NCBI GenBank assembly: GCA_905221605.1
Contig: CAJNDS010002319.1
Coordinates: 379,501-430,662 of the forward strand
DNA: 51,162 nucleotides
Reading direction: 5' to 3'
Origin: Symbiodinium natans
Lineage: Eukaryota; Sar; Dinophyceae; Suessiales; Symbiodiniaceae
Made by a program: the position numbers and the translations under genes. How positions within the stretch are numbered: position 1 is the stretch's first letter; every line of letters begins with the position of its first letter. The notes under the pieces were generated by a model. The model worked only from the letters and a program-made list of their open reading frames with translations, did no database searches and was not told where the DNA came from. Shown here in pieces: positions 27,860-38,375 of the stretch.

Positions 27860-28075
27860 GCCCTAAACCCTAAACCCTAAACCCTAAACCCTAAACCCTA
27901 AACCCTAAACCCTAAACCCTAAACCCTAAACGCATATAAGCCCTAAGCCCTAACGCCTAACCTGCAATGCCTTGGAGGCTGGGAAGCTCAGGGGCTTCAC
28001 TACTACCCCCCCCTATAGGGTTTAGGGTTTAGGGTTTAGGGTTTAGGGTTTAGGGTTTAGGGTTTAGGGTTTAGG
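27860..28075. repeat. Inverted telomeric arrays
   Basis: CCCTAAA at 27865-27932; TTTAGGG at 28018-28075, with an 85-bp island between. Confidence 0.9.
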
Positions 28076-28079
28076 GCTA

Positions 28080-28190
28080 CTAACCCCGCCCCTCCCCCCC
28101 TAGGTTCCGCCCTTAAATAACCTCGATTCGGCATAATTATCCCTAAGTAGCCTGAATTATTTAGGGAACCTAGGGTGGGGGGGGGGGGTT
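28080..28190. mobile_element. Foldback with GGGGGG/CCCCCC arms
   Basis: CCCCCCCTAGGTTCCGCCC...CCTCGATTC and its approximate complement TAGGGAACCTAGGGTGGGGGG form a hairpin around 28084-28188. Confidence 0.45.
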
Positions 28191-28319
28191 GCATAGAGGG
28201 GGTAGTTGGGGAACCCAAAAAGAGGTTCGTCTTGCCACGTAGTCCTCGAGCTTGAGGAGTACTCTCCTCACAAACTGCATGTGGTCCTGCAAGCTGGGTG
28301 GCTTACGGGGCTTACGGGG

Positions 28320-28403
28320 CTTAGGGATTAGGGTTTAGGGTTTGGGGCTTAGGGCGGGGACGTGCCCTATGAAGGACTGTTAGTATAGAGGTGAACATCC
28401 CAA
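28320..28403. mobile_element. TTTAGGG array joined to a family G right half
   Basis: The array at 28320-28355 ends where the left half of the element should be; GAAGGACTGTTAGTATAGAG...GAACATCCCAA ends at 28403. Confidence 0.55.
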
Positions 28404-28585
28404 GTTTAGGGTTAAAAGTGGCAGCTGGTGAAGAAGGTGTGTTAAGGGTGTAGCACGTGTAGTTTTAGAAATCGCGTATGTTGCACAGTTCGGCTGCAGG
28501 CTTGCCATGTCAGTGCCAGCAACTCGAGGTTAAATTGCCAAAGCTGCGCGAAGCCCAGCTGGAAAGAAAACAAACCTAAACCCCA

Positions 28586-28849
28586 AACCCTCATGAACCC
28601 TAATCAACCCTAATAAACCCTAATAAACCCGAATATACCCTAATGAACCCTAACAAACCCTAACAAACCCTAATAAACCCTAATAAACCCTAATAAACCC
28701 AAATAAACCCTAATTAACCCTAATAAACCCTAATAAACCCTACTAAACCCTAATAAACCCTAATAAACCCTAATAAACGCTAAACCCTAAGCCCTAAGCC
28801 CTAAACCCTAAACCCTAAACCCTAAACCCTAAACCCTAAACCCAAACAG
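28586..28849. repeat. CCCTAATAAA (10-bp) array grading into CCCTAAA
   Basis: About 19 ten-base units (CCCTAATAAA and close variants), then CCCTAAG and CCCTAAA units to 28842. The expansion of the unit from 7 to 10 bases is spread over a block. Confidence 0.88.
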
Positions 28850-30119
28850 AATCGGCCAGAGGAAGCCCGGGTGGCCGTTTCAATACGCACGAGCGCGCAG
28901 AGGACCTCTACCATATGAACTCTACTTGGGGGGTCTCCGTAGGTTTGGGGTTTAGGGTTTAGGGTTTAGGGTTTAGAGTTTAGGGTTTAGGGTTTAGGGT
29001 TTCGGGTTTAGGGCCAATTACGTATAGCTGTACTTATACCCAGTTATAACCCTGTCGGGGTACTTAAGGGGCTTATATGTGGGCTATAACTACACTTATA
29101 ATGGTTTTCCTCGAAGCTCCAAGCAGGGGTATTAAGGAGGCCCAGACTTCGCGTCGACCCCACTCTGTATGTTCTACCTTTGCTTGGGCTGGTTGCGGTC
29201 CCTCGAACCCTCTAAACCCTAAACCCTAAACCCCTAAACCCCTAAACCCTAAACCCTAAACCCTAAACCCCAAAACCCCTAAACCCCTAAACCCTAAACC
29301 CCTAAACCCCTAAGCCCCAAAAGGTAGGCCCGAGGAGTCTCCGAGGAGTCTCGGGAGTCTACGGGCTTTAGGTTGGGATGCTCCCCCTCTTCTAACCGTC
29401 CAGAACAGGGAGTCTAATAGGGGGTGCTACCCTAAACCCTAAACCCTAAACCCTAAACCCTAAACCCTAGAATCCCTATTAAGGACTCTTCGTATAAGGG
29501 GGTCACCTCGTAGGTTTCAAAATCCCAACCCCCAAGTCCTTCTCCCGGTCCAAGATTGATACGCTTTTCTTCGCCTCCTGTTGCAGAACCTGGCATCCCC
29601 GAAGGTTTAGGGTTTAGGGTTTAGGGCTTAGGGCTTAGGGTTTAGGGTAGGCCAGCTGCGGCTGAAGTGCTTAGGTGCTTGAGGCGCTTGTGGGTTTAGG
29701 GCTTAGGGTTCTGCCTTAGCAAGAGCGGGGGAAGGCCTGCTGGGCTTGCTGCGGGTGTAGGTCAGGTTCGGGGTTTGGGGTTTAGGGTTTAGGGTTTATA
29801 AATAGGGTTTAGGGTTTAGGGTTTAGGGTTTAGGGTGTGAGGGTTCATTCAGGGTTTGGGGGGTTTGGGGTAGACCTCCCCACCCCCCACCCCTCTAATG
29901 TACTTCTAGGGGGAGAAGAGGTGTACCATTGCTTATCTTATGGCAGCCCACAACACGGATTTGCAAGGGTAACCCTAAATCGCCTAAACCCTAAACCCTA
30001 AACCCTAAACCCTAAACCCTAAACCCTAAACCCTAAACCCTAAACCCTAAACCCTAAACCCTCAACCCAGTCCGTTCATGCGGAGGAAGCCGATCGGCCG
30101 CAACTCTTGCACGACATAG
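28850..30119 (+). CDS. Candidate multi-exon gene with telomeric introns, unknown product
   Basis: Islands 28850-28932, 29587-29604, 29656-29674, 29720-29754, 29910-29968 and 30071-30119 have workable splice sites and agree in phase on the plus strand (first island reads RFNTHERAEDLYHMNSTW, fifth reads CTIAYLMAAHNTDLQ). The acceptors at 29586 (CTTTTCTTCGCCTCCTGTTGCAG region) and 29909 (CTCTAATGTACTTCTAG) are strong. Weak points are an 18-nt microexon, a 45-nt intron, and the last island, which is open much longer in another plus frame (to 30280) and also on the minus strand. Confidence 0.25.
28945..29126. mobile_element. TTTAGGG array followed by a left-truncated family C element
   Basis: Array 28945-29012; family C body (AGCTGTACTTATACCCAGTTATAACCC...GCTATAACTACACTTATAATGG) to AGCTCCAAGCAG at 29126. 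Confidence 0.6.
29212..29320. repeat. CCCTAAA/CCCCTAAA array
   Basis: Mix of 7- and 8-base units. Confidence 0.88.
29373..29510. mobile_element. Family G element with CCCTAAA repeats in its loop
   Basis: Left arm TTGGGATGCTCCCCCTCTTCTAACCGTCC; right arm GAATCCCTATTAAGGACTCTTCGTATAAGGGGG. Between them, at the hairpin tip, lie five and a half CCCTAAA units (29430-29468), absent from the other full copies. Confidence 0.75.
29605..29850. repeat. TTTAGGG arrays
   Basis: Units at 29605-29648 and 29776-29835, with unique islands between and after. Confidence 0.85.
29969..30070 (+). other. Probable intron built of CCCTAAA repeat
   Basis: The segment begins GTAACCCTAAATCGCC, continues as about 11 CCCTAAA units and ends CCCTCAACCCAG. 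It lies between two unique islands and has a GT start, CTAA branch-like motifs in every unit and a pyrimidine-rich AG end. Splicing is inferred, not shown. Confidence 0.35.
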
Positions 30120-30560
30120 TAGAGGCAGCCAAGCTTCGACATTCGCAGTTTGCGCAGATTCCGCAGTCAGCAGGTCCACACCTTTATGCCGTGGCGTCCC
30201 TCCACGCCGCAAAAGAGTCCAGAATCATGGCCTGCAGGCCATTTGCATTCCTTGAGGCGGCAGATGATGAAGGCCCGTAGCGTCTTTTTCTGTTAGCCTT
30301 ATACCTTAATATAGCGCCTAGAGCTCCGCCACAGATCCCCTGCAGGGAAGGTCATGAAGAGTCAAGGCTTCAGAAACAAAAACCTCTGTTAGCATAATCA
30401 TGCCTTCCTACTTCTGAGGGCGGCGCGAAAACAAATTCCTAGATGCCCTAACAAGAACCCCCTACAAAACAGAAACCTTACTTCAAGAGACGACCAGCCA
30501 ATATAAGCGACAGAGGTCATGTTTGCCTTGGAAAGTGCTCCAGGAGCTCCTAGATATAAG
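30071..30560. other. Unique island, open in several frames
   Basis: Plus frame from 30071 reads SVHAEEADRPQLLHDIVEAA and stays open to TAG at 30278-30280. Minus frames across the same bases are also open, one reading SKLGCLYYVVQELRPIGF. Non-repetitive, probably coding on one strand; I cannot decide which. 30281-30560 shows nothing further. Confidence 0.3.
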
Positions 30561-30574
30561 TTCCACCATGGTAG

Positions 30575-30615
30575 CCCTAAACCCTAAACCCTAAACCCTA
30601 GACCCTAAACCCTCC
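30575..30615. repeat. CCCTAAA array
   Basis: Five units, then a TAGACCC variant. The following 30620-30770 is unique, with a poor minus frame. Confidence 0.8.
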
Positions 30616-30776
30616 AAGCCCTCCAAGCCCCCCTGGGTCTAGGTATGGATGCTTTGGACCCCCCCTCCCCCCGAAACCGCGACGTGGACTCAGGGACGAC
30701 TCCGGACATTCGCCTCGCCATCGGCGTCGATTCTGTAGGTGAGGGTCAGCTCGTCCTGTGTTGCGGGGTTGAGACT

Positions 30777-30885
30777 TGGCTGCACTTAGCAGGGTAGTAA
30801 ACAATTGAACTTTTAGCTGCCTTATTAAGAAACCCAATAAACCCAAAAAGGCTAAAGACCTAAAGTTACAGTAAAGCACCACAAA
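30777..30885 (+). mobile_element. Family H element, copy 2, with GAGA duplication
   Basis: Flanked by GAGA at 30773-30776 and 30886-30889. Removal of the element with one GAGA would be a GA...AG excision on the plus strand (GAGACTTGG...CACAAAG), the same geometry as introner A4. Confidence 0.65.
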
Positions 30886-31009
30886 GGAGAGTTCCTAAAC
30901 CCCAAACCCTGAAAACACAAAACCCTGTAGAACACGAAGCTCACCCCTGAATCCGACCCCTAGCCCATCCACCACACGCGACCGGCCAGAAACCCTAAGG
31001 TCAAGTCGC

Positions 31010-31290
31010 CCTAAACCCTAAACCCTAAACCCTAAACCCTAAAGCCCTAAACCCTAAACCCTAAACCCTCAAGGTTAAGGATTCCCTGCAACCCTACAGC
31101 TGCCAATCCGACGAGCATCCAATCCTAGACACTGAGCATTTTAGCGCTTTGACCCAACAGCCGAACCCCTGCAGCCCTGACTCTGGGAGGTAACTCTCAA
31201 GGCTGAAGCCCTAACCCTGACTCCTGCCCTAAACCCTAAACCCTAAACCCCAAACCCCAAACCCCAAACCCTAAACCCTATCAGCCCTAA
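31010..31290. repeat. Two CCCTAAA arrays
   Basis: 31010-31070 and 31225-31290, separated by unique sequence. Confidence 0.85.
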
Positions 31291-31384
31291 GCCCTGTCTT
31301 CCGGGGCCGCGCGCTTTCAGCTTGTACTCCTTCTCGGGCCGGATCTTCTCAATGGCCACCTGGGAGAGCATCCAAAGGATGAGA

Positions 31385-32035
31385 GGGTCTAAGGCTTTAG
31401 GGGTAGGGTCTAGGGTTTAGGGTTTAGGGTTTAGGGTTTAGGGTTTTGGGTTTAGGGTTTTGGGTTTAGGGTTTGGGGTTTGGGGTTTGGGGTTTAGGAT
31501 TTAGGTTTTAGGGTTTAGGTGTTAGGATTGAGGGTTTAGGGTTTAGGGGCTGGGGTTGTCAGGGGTTGGCGGTTTACGGGGTCAGGGGCTTAAGGCTATT
31601 TGGGCGTAAGGTGCTAACATTTGGGGACCTTAGAAAGGTACATGCAGGACATGTCAGTAAGGGACACAAATGAAAAAGGGATTAGGGTTTAGGGTTTAGG
31701 GTTTAGGGCTTTATGAGCAGAGTATGAGCTAACCATAGCTAACCCACCCCACCGGAGAATGTCCTCCTGGACCCACCGTGAACCCTGAACCCTGCACCCT
31801 GCACCCTGCACCCTGAACCCTAAACCCTAAACCCGAACCCGAGTCCCCTGGGACTCGAGCTGACAGTATGTGAAGGTCGTCAGCTTCCCCGACGGGTTTC
31901 ACGACCAGCTCCTTGATCGCCTCCCAAAATTGTGGGGTTAGGGTTTAGGGTTTAGGGTTTAGGGTTTAGGGTTTAGGGTTTAGGGTTTCGGGTGTAGGGT
32001 TTAGGGTTTAGGGTTAAGGGTTAGGGTTTAGGGTT
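31385..32035. repeat. TTTAGGG, CCCTAAA/CCCTGCA, TTTAGGG arrays
   Basis: 31385-31560 (with TTTGGGG block), 31682-31710, 31780-31835 (CCCTGAA and CCCTGCA units) and 31935-32035. Unique islands at 31291-31384 and 31836-31934 follow the CCCTAAA-left, TTTAGGG-right rule. Confidence 0.85.
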
Positions 32036-32139
32036 TAGTTCGGTCCAGGTTCAGGGGTTGGGGTTTGGGGCTTAGGAGCTTGGAGGGTTAGGGTTTAGGG
32101 TCTATAGCGTCTTCCAAGGCTTAGAGCTTTGTGGGGGGG

Positions 32140-32400
32140 TGGAGGGTCTATAGGGTTTAGGGTTTCGAGCCTTGGGGGGGGGGGGGGGGGGGGTCTAGGA
32201 TTTGGGGGTCTATAGGATCTGGGGCCTTGGAGGCCGCTTGGCTAGGGAAGGGAACAGCTTTTGGGACTTTCCTGGACCTAAACCCTAAACCCTAAACCCT
32301 AAACCCTAAACCCTAAACCCTAAACCCTAAACCCTAAACCCTAAACCCTAAACCCTAAACCCTAAACCCTAAACCCTAAACCCTAAACCCTAAACCCTAA
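32140..32400. repeat. 20-base G run and a near-perfect CCCTAAA array
   Basis: G run 32174-32193; 17 perfect CCCTAAA units at 32280-32400. Confidence 0.9.
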
Positions 32401-32503
32401 ACTGACAAGCGCAGAGGATGGCCTACAAGCCCTGCAACTGTTGTGAGGCCTTCGGCAGTCAGGGTTGCGCAGAATTTACATCCGCAACCGCAACCCCTTA
32501 TCT

Positions 32504-32810
32504 ACCCTTACAAACCCATACATCAGAACCAGTTAAAGGAGCCTAGGGGCCATATCAAGGGCCGATGTAACTACCCTAAGAAACTAGACACGCATGCCGG
32601 TAAACCCTACCCTAAACCCTAAACCCTAAACCCTAAACCCTAAACCCTAAACCCTGGAAGGACCTTCCAGTCGAAGCCAAGATGAACCTCGGCTGCCCCA
32701 TGGAAGTGGATCAGAGGCTGAAGGGTGCTGACGGCCTTTCTTGGTAGCTGAGAAACCATAAGATAGCCCTAAACCCTAAACCCCAAACCCTAAACCCTAA
32801 ACCCTAAACC
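32504..32810. repeat. Family F fragment and two CCCTAAA arrays
   Basis: Family F at 32504-32580; arrays at 32608-32655 and 32766-32810. Confidence 0.65.
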
Positions 32811-32897
32811 CTATTTGGAGGTGGCAAAAAGGGGAACCTAGAGCCAAACAAAGGCAAAAGGGTACTACTCAGCCAGGACTTGAGAGGGTTGCCAAAG

Positions 32898-33138
32898 CTA
32901 GACCCAAGAGCAACCCAGGAATAAACAAGGATACCCATTTTTGGCTTAAAAGGGGATGATAAGGGAACCTAAACTACCCCTTTTTGGCTTAAAAGGGGAT
33001 GATAAGGGAACCTAAACTACCCCTTTTTTGGCTTAAAAGGGGATGATAAGGGAACCTAAACTACCCCTTTTTGGCTTAAAAGGGGATGATAAGGGAACCT
33101 AAACTACCCCTTTTTGGCTTAAAAGGGGATGATAGGTG
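32898..33138. mobile_element. Family B element expanded into a 43-bp tandem repeat
   Basis: The left end CTAGACCCAAGAGCAACCC is followed by five copies of a 43-bp piece of the element (TTTTTGGCTTAAAAGGGGAT...CCTAAACTACCCC; starts near 32939, 32982, 33026, 33069 and 33112). The right end is missing. Confidence 0.75.
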
Positions 33139-33477
33139 GGGCAAGTGGAGCAAGTTCCATGAGTAGCGGGAGCCGTCCGCAATGGTTTGTCGGGGGGCCG
33201 GGGGGCTACTGTTGGCTGCAGGGGTCAAGGCTTGAAGAAACCAGGCTCACATTGACATGGCTTAATACCCTATAAATATAAATAAGTAAATAATTTATTC
33301 AATTAAAAAATAAATACATATATATATATAGATAATTACCCTAAACCCTCAGAACTCTAAAACACCTAAACCCGAAACCCTGAACCTCTTGTATTATCGG
33401 GTCCCAGCTGCGAACGCATCGGGGATCTCTTTGCCGCTAGCATCGTACAGCTGATGGTCCTCCGACATTTAGAGTTT
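33139..33477. other. Unique sequence with an AT-rich tract
   Basis: 33266-33340 is AT-rich (AATAAATAC, TATATA). No gene seen. Confidence 0.5.
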
Positions 33478-33585
33478 AGGGTTTAGGGTTTAGGGTTTAG
33501 GGTTTAGGGTTTAGGGTTTAGGTTTAGGGTTTAGGGTTTAGGGTTTAGGGTTAGGGTTTAGGGTAGGGTTTAGGGTTTAGGGAGA
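33478..33585. repeat. TTTAGGG array
   Basis: About 15 units with a few single-base deletions (GGTTAGGG, GGTAGGG). Confidence 0.9.
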
Positions 33586-33589
33586 GAGA

Positions 33590-34598
33590 ATGCCCGCCAA
33601 TGAAGGACGAGACCTCAGTCTACGATTGTGTGCCCATGTATAGTTTTGGGGTAGGCTTCTGCATTTAAGTGGTGCTCGGCGTTTGGGATCTGGGCCCTTG
33701 GGGGGGCGGGGAGGGCGGGAGGGCGGGGCACAGGCAGGCAGACATTCACAGCTCCGAGATTAAGGTCGGTCCTGCATCTCCTTCATGGTGATGGCCTCCT
33801 GCACCTCAATTTACCAGGGTTTGCTTCAGGGCTGAGGGCTTTATGCGTGCGCGTGTGCTTCGGCTTCAGGTCTGTCTCGGGCGCAGTTGTATTCTCGTGG
33901 ACGATTGTGTCAGCTACACCATCGACGCACCACCTTTCTAACAAGGAACCAAGGAACCTGTGCAAGGTTGGGCGCTTTAGTCGGGGCCCTCTAGAAGTCA
34001 AGTTGACCTTTCAGGTTTGTCGGGCTATTCAGGACCTTTTGACAATTTGGGGGGTCAGGGGTGATTCCTGTATACAGTCAAATCTTCCCCCAGATCCGGT
34101 TCGGTTGGTAACCAATTTCAAAACCCATGCCCTAGCCGGCCCTAGCCTCTTGGCTTAACGGTTGGGCCTTTGAATCTTAAAGGCAGGCCTTCTTCCCAAG
34201 ACCTCGGTAACCCGGAATCCCAACTGAGCCGAAAGCAAGACTGCCTTAACATTATTTTACTTCGAACATCCCCACCCTCTCTTGGTAGAGATACTCTGGG
34301 GTTGGGCACTCCAGGGACACTTTGGGGTTGGGCACTCCAGGGATGAGCGAGGAGTAGACCGGGCGAGGAGAAGAGTTGAGTTTAATTAATCTTCTAACAA
34401 CCCCACACCGAGGGTGGGGACAAACAAAGTAAGAAAAACATGTAAATCACTCGGGCAAAAGGCGTGACCTCCTATGTTGGGCACTGTTTTGGGACCATCT
34501 CTTATATTCTGGGCCGGGGCGTGGCAGGCTGTTCTCCTTGCGTAATCCTTTAAAGCGTTTACAAACTCATCCCTTGTGAACTCATGTAGAATCTTAGG
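33590..34598. other. 1 kb without telomeric repeat; gene possible, not identified
   Basis: A plus-strand frame (33847-34158, 103 codons) and a minus-strand frame overlap. GGGGTTGGGCACTCCAGGGA is tandemly duplicated near 34298-34345. No domain, and no splice chain could be defended. Confidence 0.35.
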
Positions 34599-34599
34599 G

Positions 34600-35040
34600 T
34601 TGAAGGTTTAGGGTTTAGGGTTTAGGGTTTAGGGTTTAGGGGACCGTTTGAAGAGGGACAAAATCAGCTTCGACTGTTCAGGGGAGGGGAAGGGGGGGAA
34701 GGGGTACACTGAAGAGGGCGCAACATTAAACGCCAAGACCCTAAACCCTGAACCCTAAACCTGCATTATGACAAGAACCTCGTTCCCAAGATCTCCGGGC
34801 CTCCATGTGCCGGATTTCGCCGATCTCGTCCTGGTTGTGGCTGCTCCCGTCTCACTACGTGGCTCTCTGAAGGAAGGTTCAAGCGTACGGCCCAGAGGGT
34901 GTTGGGGTTAAGGCTCAACGGTTTGGGTTTAGGGCTCAAGAAAATTCATCTTCTTCCGCAAGTAGCCCGCAAACCCCATACCCTGAACCCTAAACGCCCT
35001 AAACCCTAAACCCTGACAACCCTGAACCCTAAACCCGAAA
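34600..35040. repeat. Small TTTAGGG and CCCTAAA arrays
   Basis: TTTAGGG at 34600-34640, CCCTAAA at 34738-34760 and 34980-35038, with unique sequence between. Confidence 0.7.
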
Positions 35041-35409
35041 ATCCTATTCCCTAAGCCTCAACCGGCGTCGGCCGGCGACCATGGGTCCCCTAAGCCTTCC
35101 CAAAACGAAGCTGCTAGCCCCAAGCCGCGTGAGGGGTTTAGGGTTTAGGGCTAGGGGTGCAGAGCCAGAACTTTGAAACCTCCGAAAAACACACACAACT
35201 AGGAGGGGCGGCGGGTTAGGGGTGGGGGGGTGGGGGCTGGGGGGGTGGAGGTTTAGGGGCTGGCAACTCCTGGCAGACAGGGCTAAGGTGCCCACGTGCC
35301 AAGACAGGTGGTCCCTGTCAAAGACGGCGACATCCACCTTCTGGCACATCGCGTAGATCCTCGAGCGCGGCGCTTCAAACCCCACTTCCGAAACCCTAAA
35401 CTCCCAAAG

Positions 35410-35524
35410 CTAGACCCAGGAGGAACCCATGAATGAAAAGGGTCCCCGGTTTTAGTTTAAACGGGCTCATAAGGGATCCCAAGCCCGTCAAAAAAAGGGA
35501 AGACGGGCTTACTCTGGGTCCTAG
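35410..35524. mobile_element. Family B element, complete
   Basis: CTAGACCCAGGAGGAACCC...TTACTCTGGGTCCTAG. An AAGC repeat overlaps the left tip and follows the right tip (35525-35528), so a duplication is likely but off by one base. The overlapping minus-strand 66-codon frame includes the element and is not a gene. Confidence 0.7.
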
Positions 35525-36345
35525 AAGCAGAAGCTTTGGTATCAGATCCCCGAAAAGACGGACGGCTCGGGGCTTCAGAGTTTCAAGCCCCGACAAGCTC
35601 TGCGGCGGACTGATGTGACATATGATGTCAGGGCAACCTAAGCAAATTCCAATTTCAAGGCTCCATGTCGACCAGTAGGGAGTACGAACAAAAACAAATT
35701 GAAATCGGCCCTAGCTACAGGCACCCTGTCCCCGCTTACGCCGCTTGCAACCTCAATCCCAAACTCAAAACCCTAAACTCAAGACCCTGCACCCCGAAAC
35801 CCTATGGACCCCAAACCCTACCTAGACCTGCAAGTACCCTTCCAGATACCGAACCCACCCCCCACCCCCTCCCCCCGGAAATAGATGGAGGCATTTGGCC
35901 GCGGGAGGGTGGGGACCGGGCAAGGGCGTGACTCGACGCCTAAACCCTAAACCCTAGCTGGCCGTCAAGTTGCGGGAAGACTTTGCTCACCTCGTCCCAC
36001 TCTGGATTGGCCTTGTCCCACTTCACCTCGACAACATTCGGCTTGGGGTTTAGGGTTTGGGGTGTAGGGTCTGGGGGCCAGGGCTTAGCGGGCCTGTTTA
36101 GGGGTTTGAGGTTCAGGGCTGTTGGTGTGGGGTTGAGGGGTTTGGGGTTTGGATTCGAAATTAAAGGCGGATGGCAACGATGCTTGCGTTAGCTACCTGC
36201 CACTTGTCACCTGAAAACACCCCACACCCCAAAATGCAGCCTAGAGGGCTTATGATGGGTCCATGGGGTTACAAGCAACCATGAACCTGACCACCAGGGT
36301 TCAGTGTTTCGGTGTGGTTGGCAGGTTCAGCGTGAGACCTAAACT
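35525..36345. other. Mostly unique, low-confidence islands
   Basis: Degenerate CCCTAAA near 35755-35820 and 35940-35955, and TTTGGGG-like repeat at 36042-36150. Frames of 61-88 codons occur but none is convincing. Confidence 0.45.
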
Positions 36346-36349
36346 AAAC

Positions 36350-36605
36350 CCGAAACCCTGAACCCTAAACCCTAAACCCTAAACCCTAAACCCTAAACCC
36401 TGAACCCTGAACCCTGAACCCTAAACCCTAAACCCTTCCCTCCCACCTGGGACTTCCACTCCTTTGCGAAGTGGCCGACCTTGACCTGGCGCCCAAGCAC
36501 ACTTTCTCAGGTCTAACATGTCAGGATTAGGGTTTAGGGTTTAGGGTTTAGGGTTTAGGGTTTAGGGTTTAGGGTTTAGGGTTTAGGGTTTAGGGTTTAG
36601 GGTTT
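36350..36605. repeat. Inverted telomeric arrays around a 90-bp island
   Basis: CCCTAAA/CCCTGAA at 36350-36435; 11 perfect TTTAGGG units at 36530-36605. Confidence 0.9.
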
Positions 36606-38120
36606 CTTGCGCTAGGGCTTAGGGTCCAGTCTTTAGGTTTCATGAAAGGGACACTAGGGAAGTCGAGAGCTACCTAAGTTCCCTCTTGCCCCATAGCTTT
36701 ACAACCCAAACATCAAGGTTCAGGGTTTAGGGTTGGGGTTTAGGTTCCTAGTTAGCTTCTGGATCAGTGGACTGCTAAGCAGGGAAGCCCTCAAGCCCCA
36801 AATCTCATTTTTTTTTCTTGGCCTCATGGTCGTGGGGCTTCGGGTCAACAATCTGACATGCTGCCTGTGATTGGGCTGTGGAGAAGACTATTCGGATTAA
36901 AGGCCCCAAAAACGAACCCTACCCCCGGAAGATGATGAACTTTGGCTGGGGGGGGGGATGTCTGATTCGAAGGCGTGGGGCGCATTAAAAAGGAGGTATC
37001 CGGTTCAAAGGCTGCAGCCGCCAGAGGATGAGAGTTCCTCGGTCCCTGCAAGAGGATTGAAGGACAACGGGAGGCTGGAGCGCTTCAGGGCTTTGCAGGC
37101 TTTAGGGGCATACCCTGAAACCCCAAACCCCAAAACCCTAAACCCTAAACCCTAAACCACAGCAACTGTATAGGGCACCTGTGCACCAGAACTTGGCGCC
37201 AAAAAACCCTATACCCTAAGGTTTAGGGTGTAGGGTTTAGGTTTCGGGTTTAGGGTTTAAACGGCTTCCACAAAACCCGAAAGGCCCAAACGCAACAAAC
37301 CCCCTGGGATCTCCCCACGGTCACGAAGGGGTCGCTCTTGTCCAGCCAATCCTTACGTGCAAGGATTCTTCTGGGCTCCAACCGCAAGGAACCCATGAAA
37401 CAATAGGGTTTAGGGTTTAGGGTCTTACGAACCCAAAACCAATTTTGTCGGGTGCCTAAGAATCCTACAGTACAGGAGGGTTTTACCACTAACCGACAAA
37501 AAAGAAGGTTTGGGGTTCGTACGGCAACCTTTAAGGTTTGGAGTTTAAGGCTTGGGAGCCTACAAGCACTAAATCCTTACTCACTGCAAACCCTCGACCC
37601 TGAACCTTCCCACTTAAAAAAACCCAAGCCAGTACACACGCCCTAGAGGCGCTTTGGCTGGGGTCATTTGGGATCTGAGGCCGCTGTGGGTGATGGTTTG
37701 GGGAACTTTTGGGGTGTACGCTCGACCCTGTCGCTCCCAAATCCACCCCAAACCCTAAACCCGAAACCCTACCCTAAACCCGAACACACAGACTGCATCC
37801 CATCTTTCACAGTGTTCAGGGCTTATAGGGTTAGAAGTGCCATCGCATGGAAAACCAGTACTATAGCAACTGCGGCACCTTCTAGTACCCAGCATACCTG
37901 TCCAAACGGCAAACTAACGGAAGCACGCACATTGGAGATCAGAATGTGCTGGATTGAAGGCTTGAGCATTATCATACCAGCAAGCAGCAGTTTAGGGGTG
38001 TACTCTCAACCCTAAACCCTAAACCTTTTGCGGTTTAAGGGCTTAGCCCTCTGACGTAGTCGGTGAGTCCCTTTCATAGGTGTGGAGATTGGGCTTTAAG
38101 AGCCCATGACGAGGGTCATA
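36606..38120. other. Unique islands with small arrays, no confident gene
   Basis: CCCTAAA at 37120-37155, TTTAGGG at 37215-37260 and 37405-37425, and CCCTAAA at 37745-37785 and 38008-38025. The island 37790-37990 is non-repetitive and open for 60 codons on the plus strand, a candidate exon. Confidence 0.4.
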
Positions 38121-38127
38121 CTCGGGG

Positions 38128-38375
38128 GCTTTGGGTTTAGGGTTTAGGGTTTAGGGCTTAGGGTTTAGGGTTTAGGGTTTAGGGTTTAGGATTTCGGGGC
38201 TGGAGACCAACACTCCAACAAAAAGTGCCCTTTGCGACGGTTTCTGCCGAGCTGCGTGTGAAGGCAGGTTCGAGGCTTTCTTAACCTCGCGAGCGCGAGC
38301 TAGGCTCCGCCTGTAAGAGATTGAGAAGGGAACCAAAACCCTGAAAACAGGGAAAAAGGGCCCTGGGTCCCAGTC
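38128..38375. mobile_element. TTTAGGG array and a degraded family B element
   Basis: Array 38128-38192. CTAGGCTCCGCC at 38309 and GGAACCAAAACCCTGAAAACAGG...CCCTGGGTCCCAG at 38373 look like family B ends. Confidence 0.45.

Noticed and set aside
34138-34215. tRNA-like structure
   Set aside because: TGGCTTAACGG resembles an A box and GCCTTT/AAAGGC could be an anticodon stem, but the loop lacks the invariant T33 and there is no B box.
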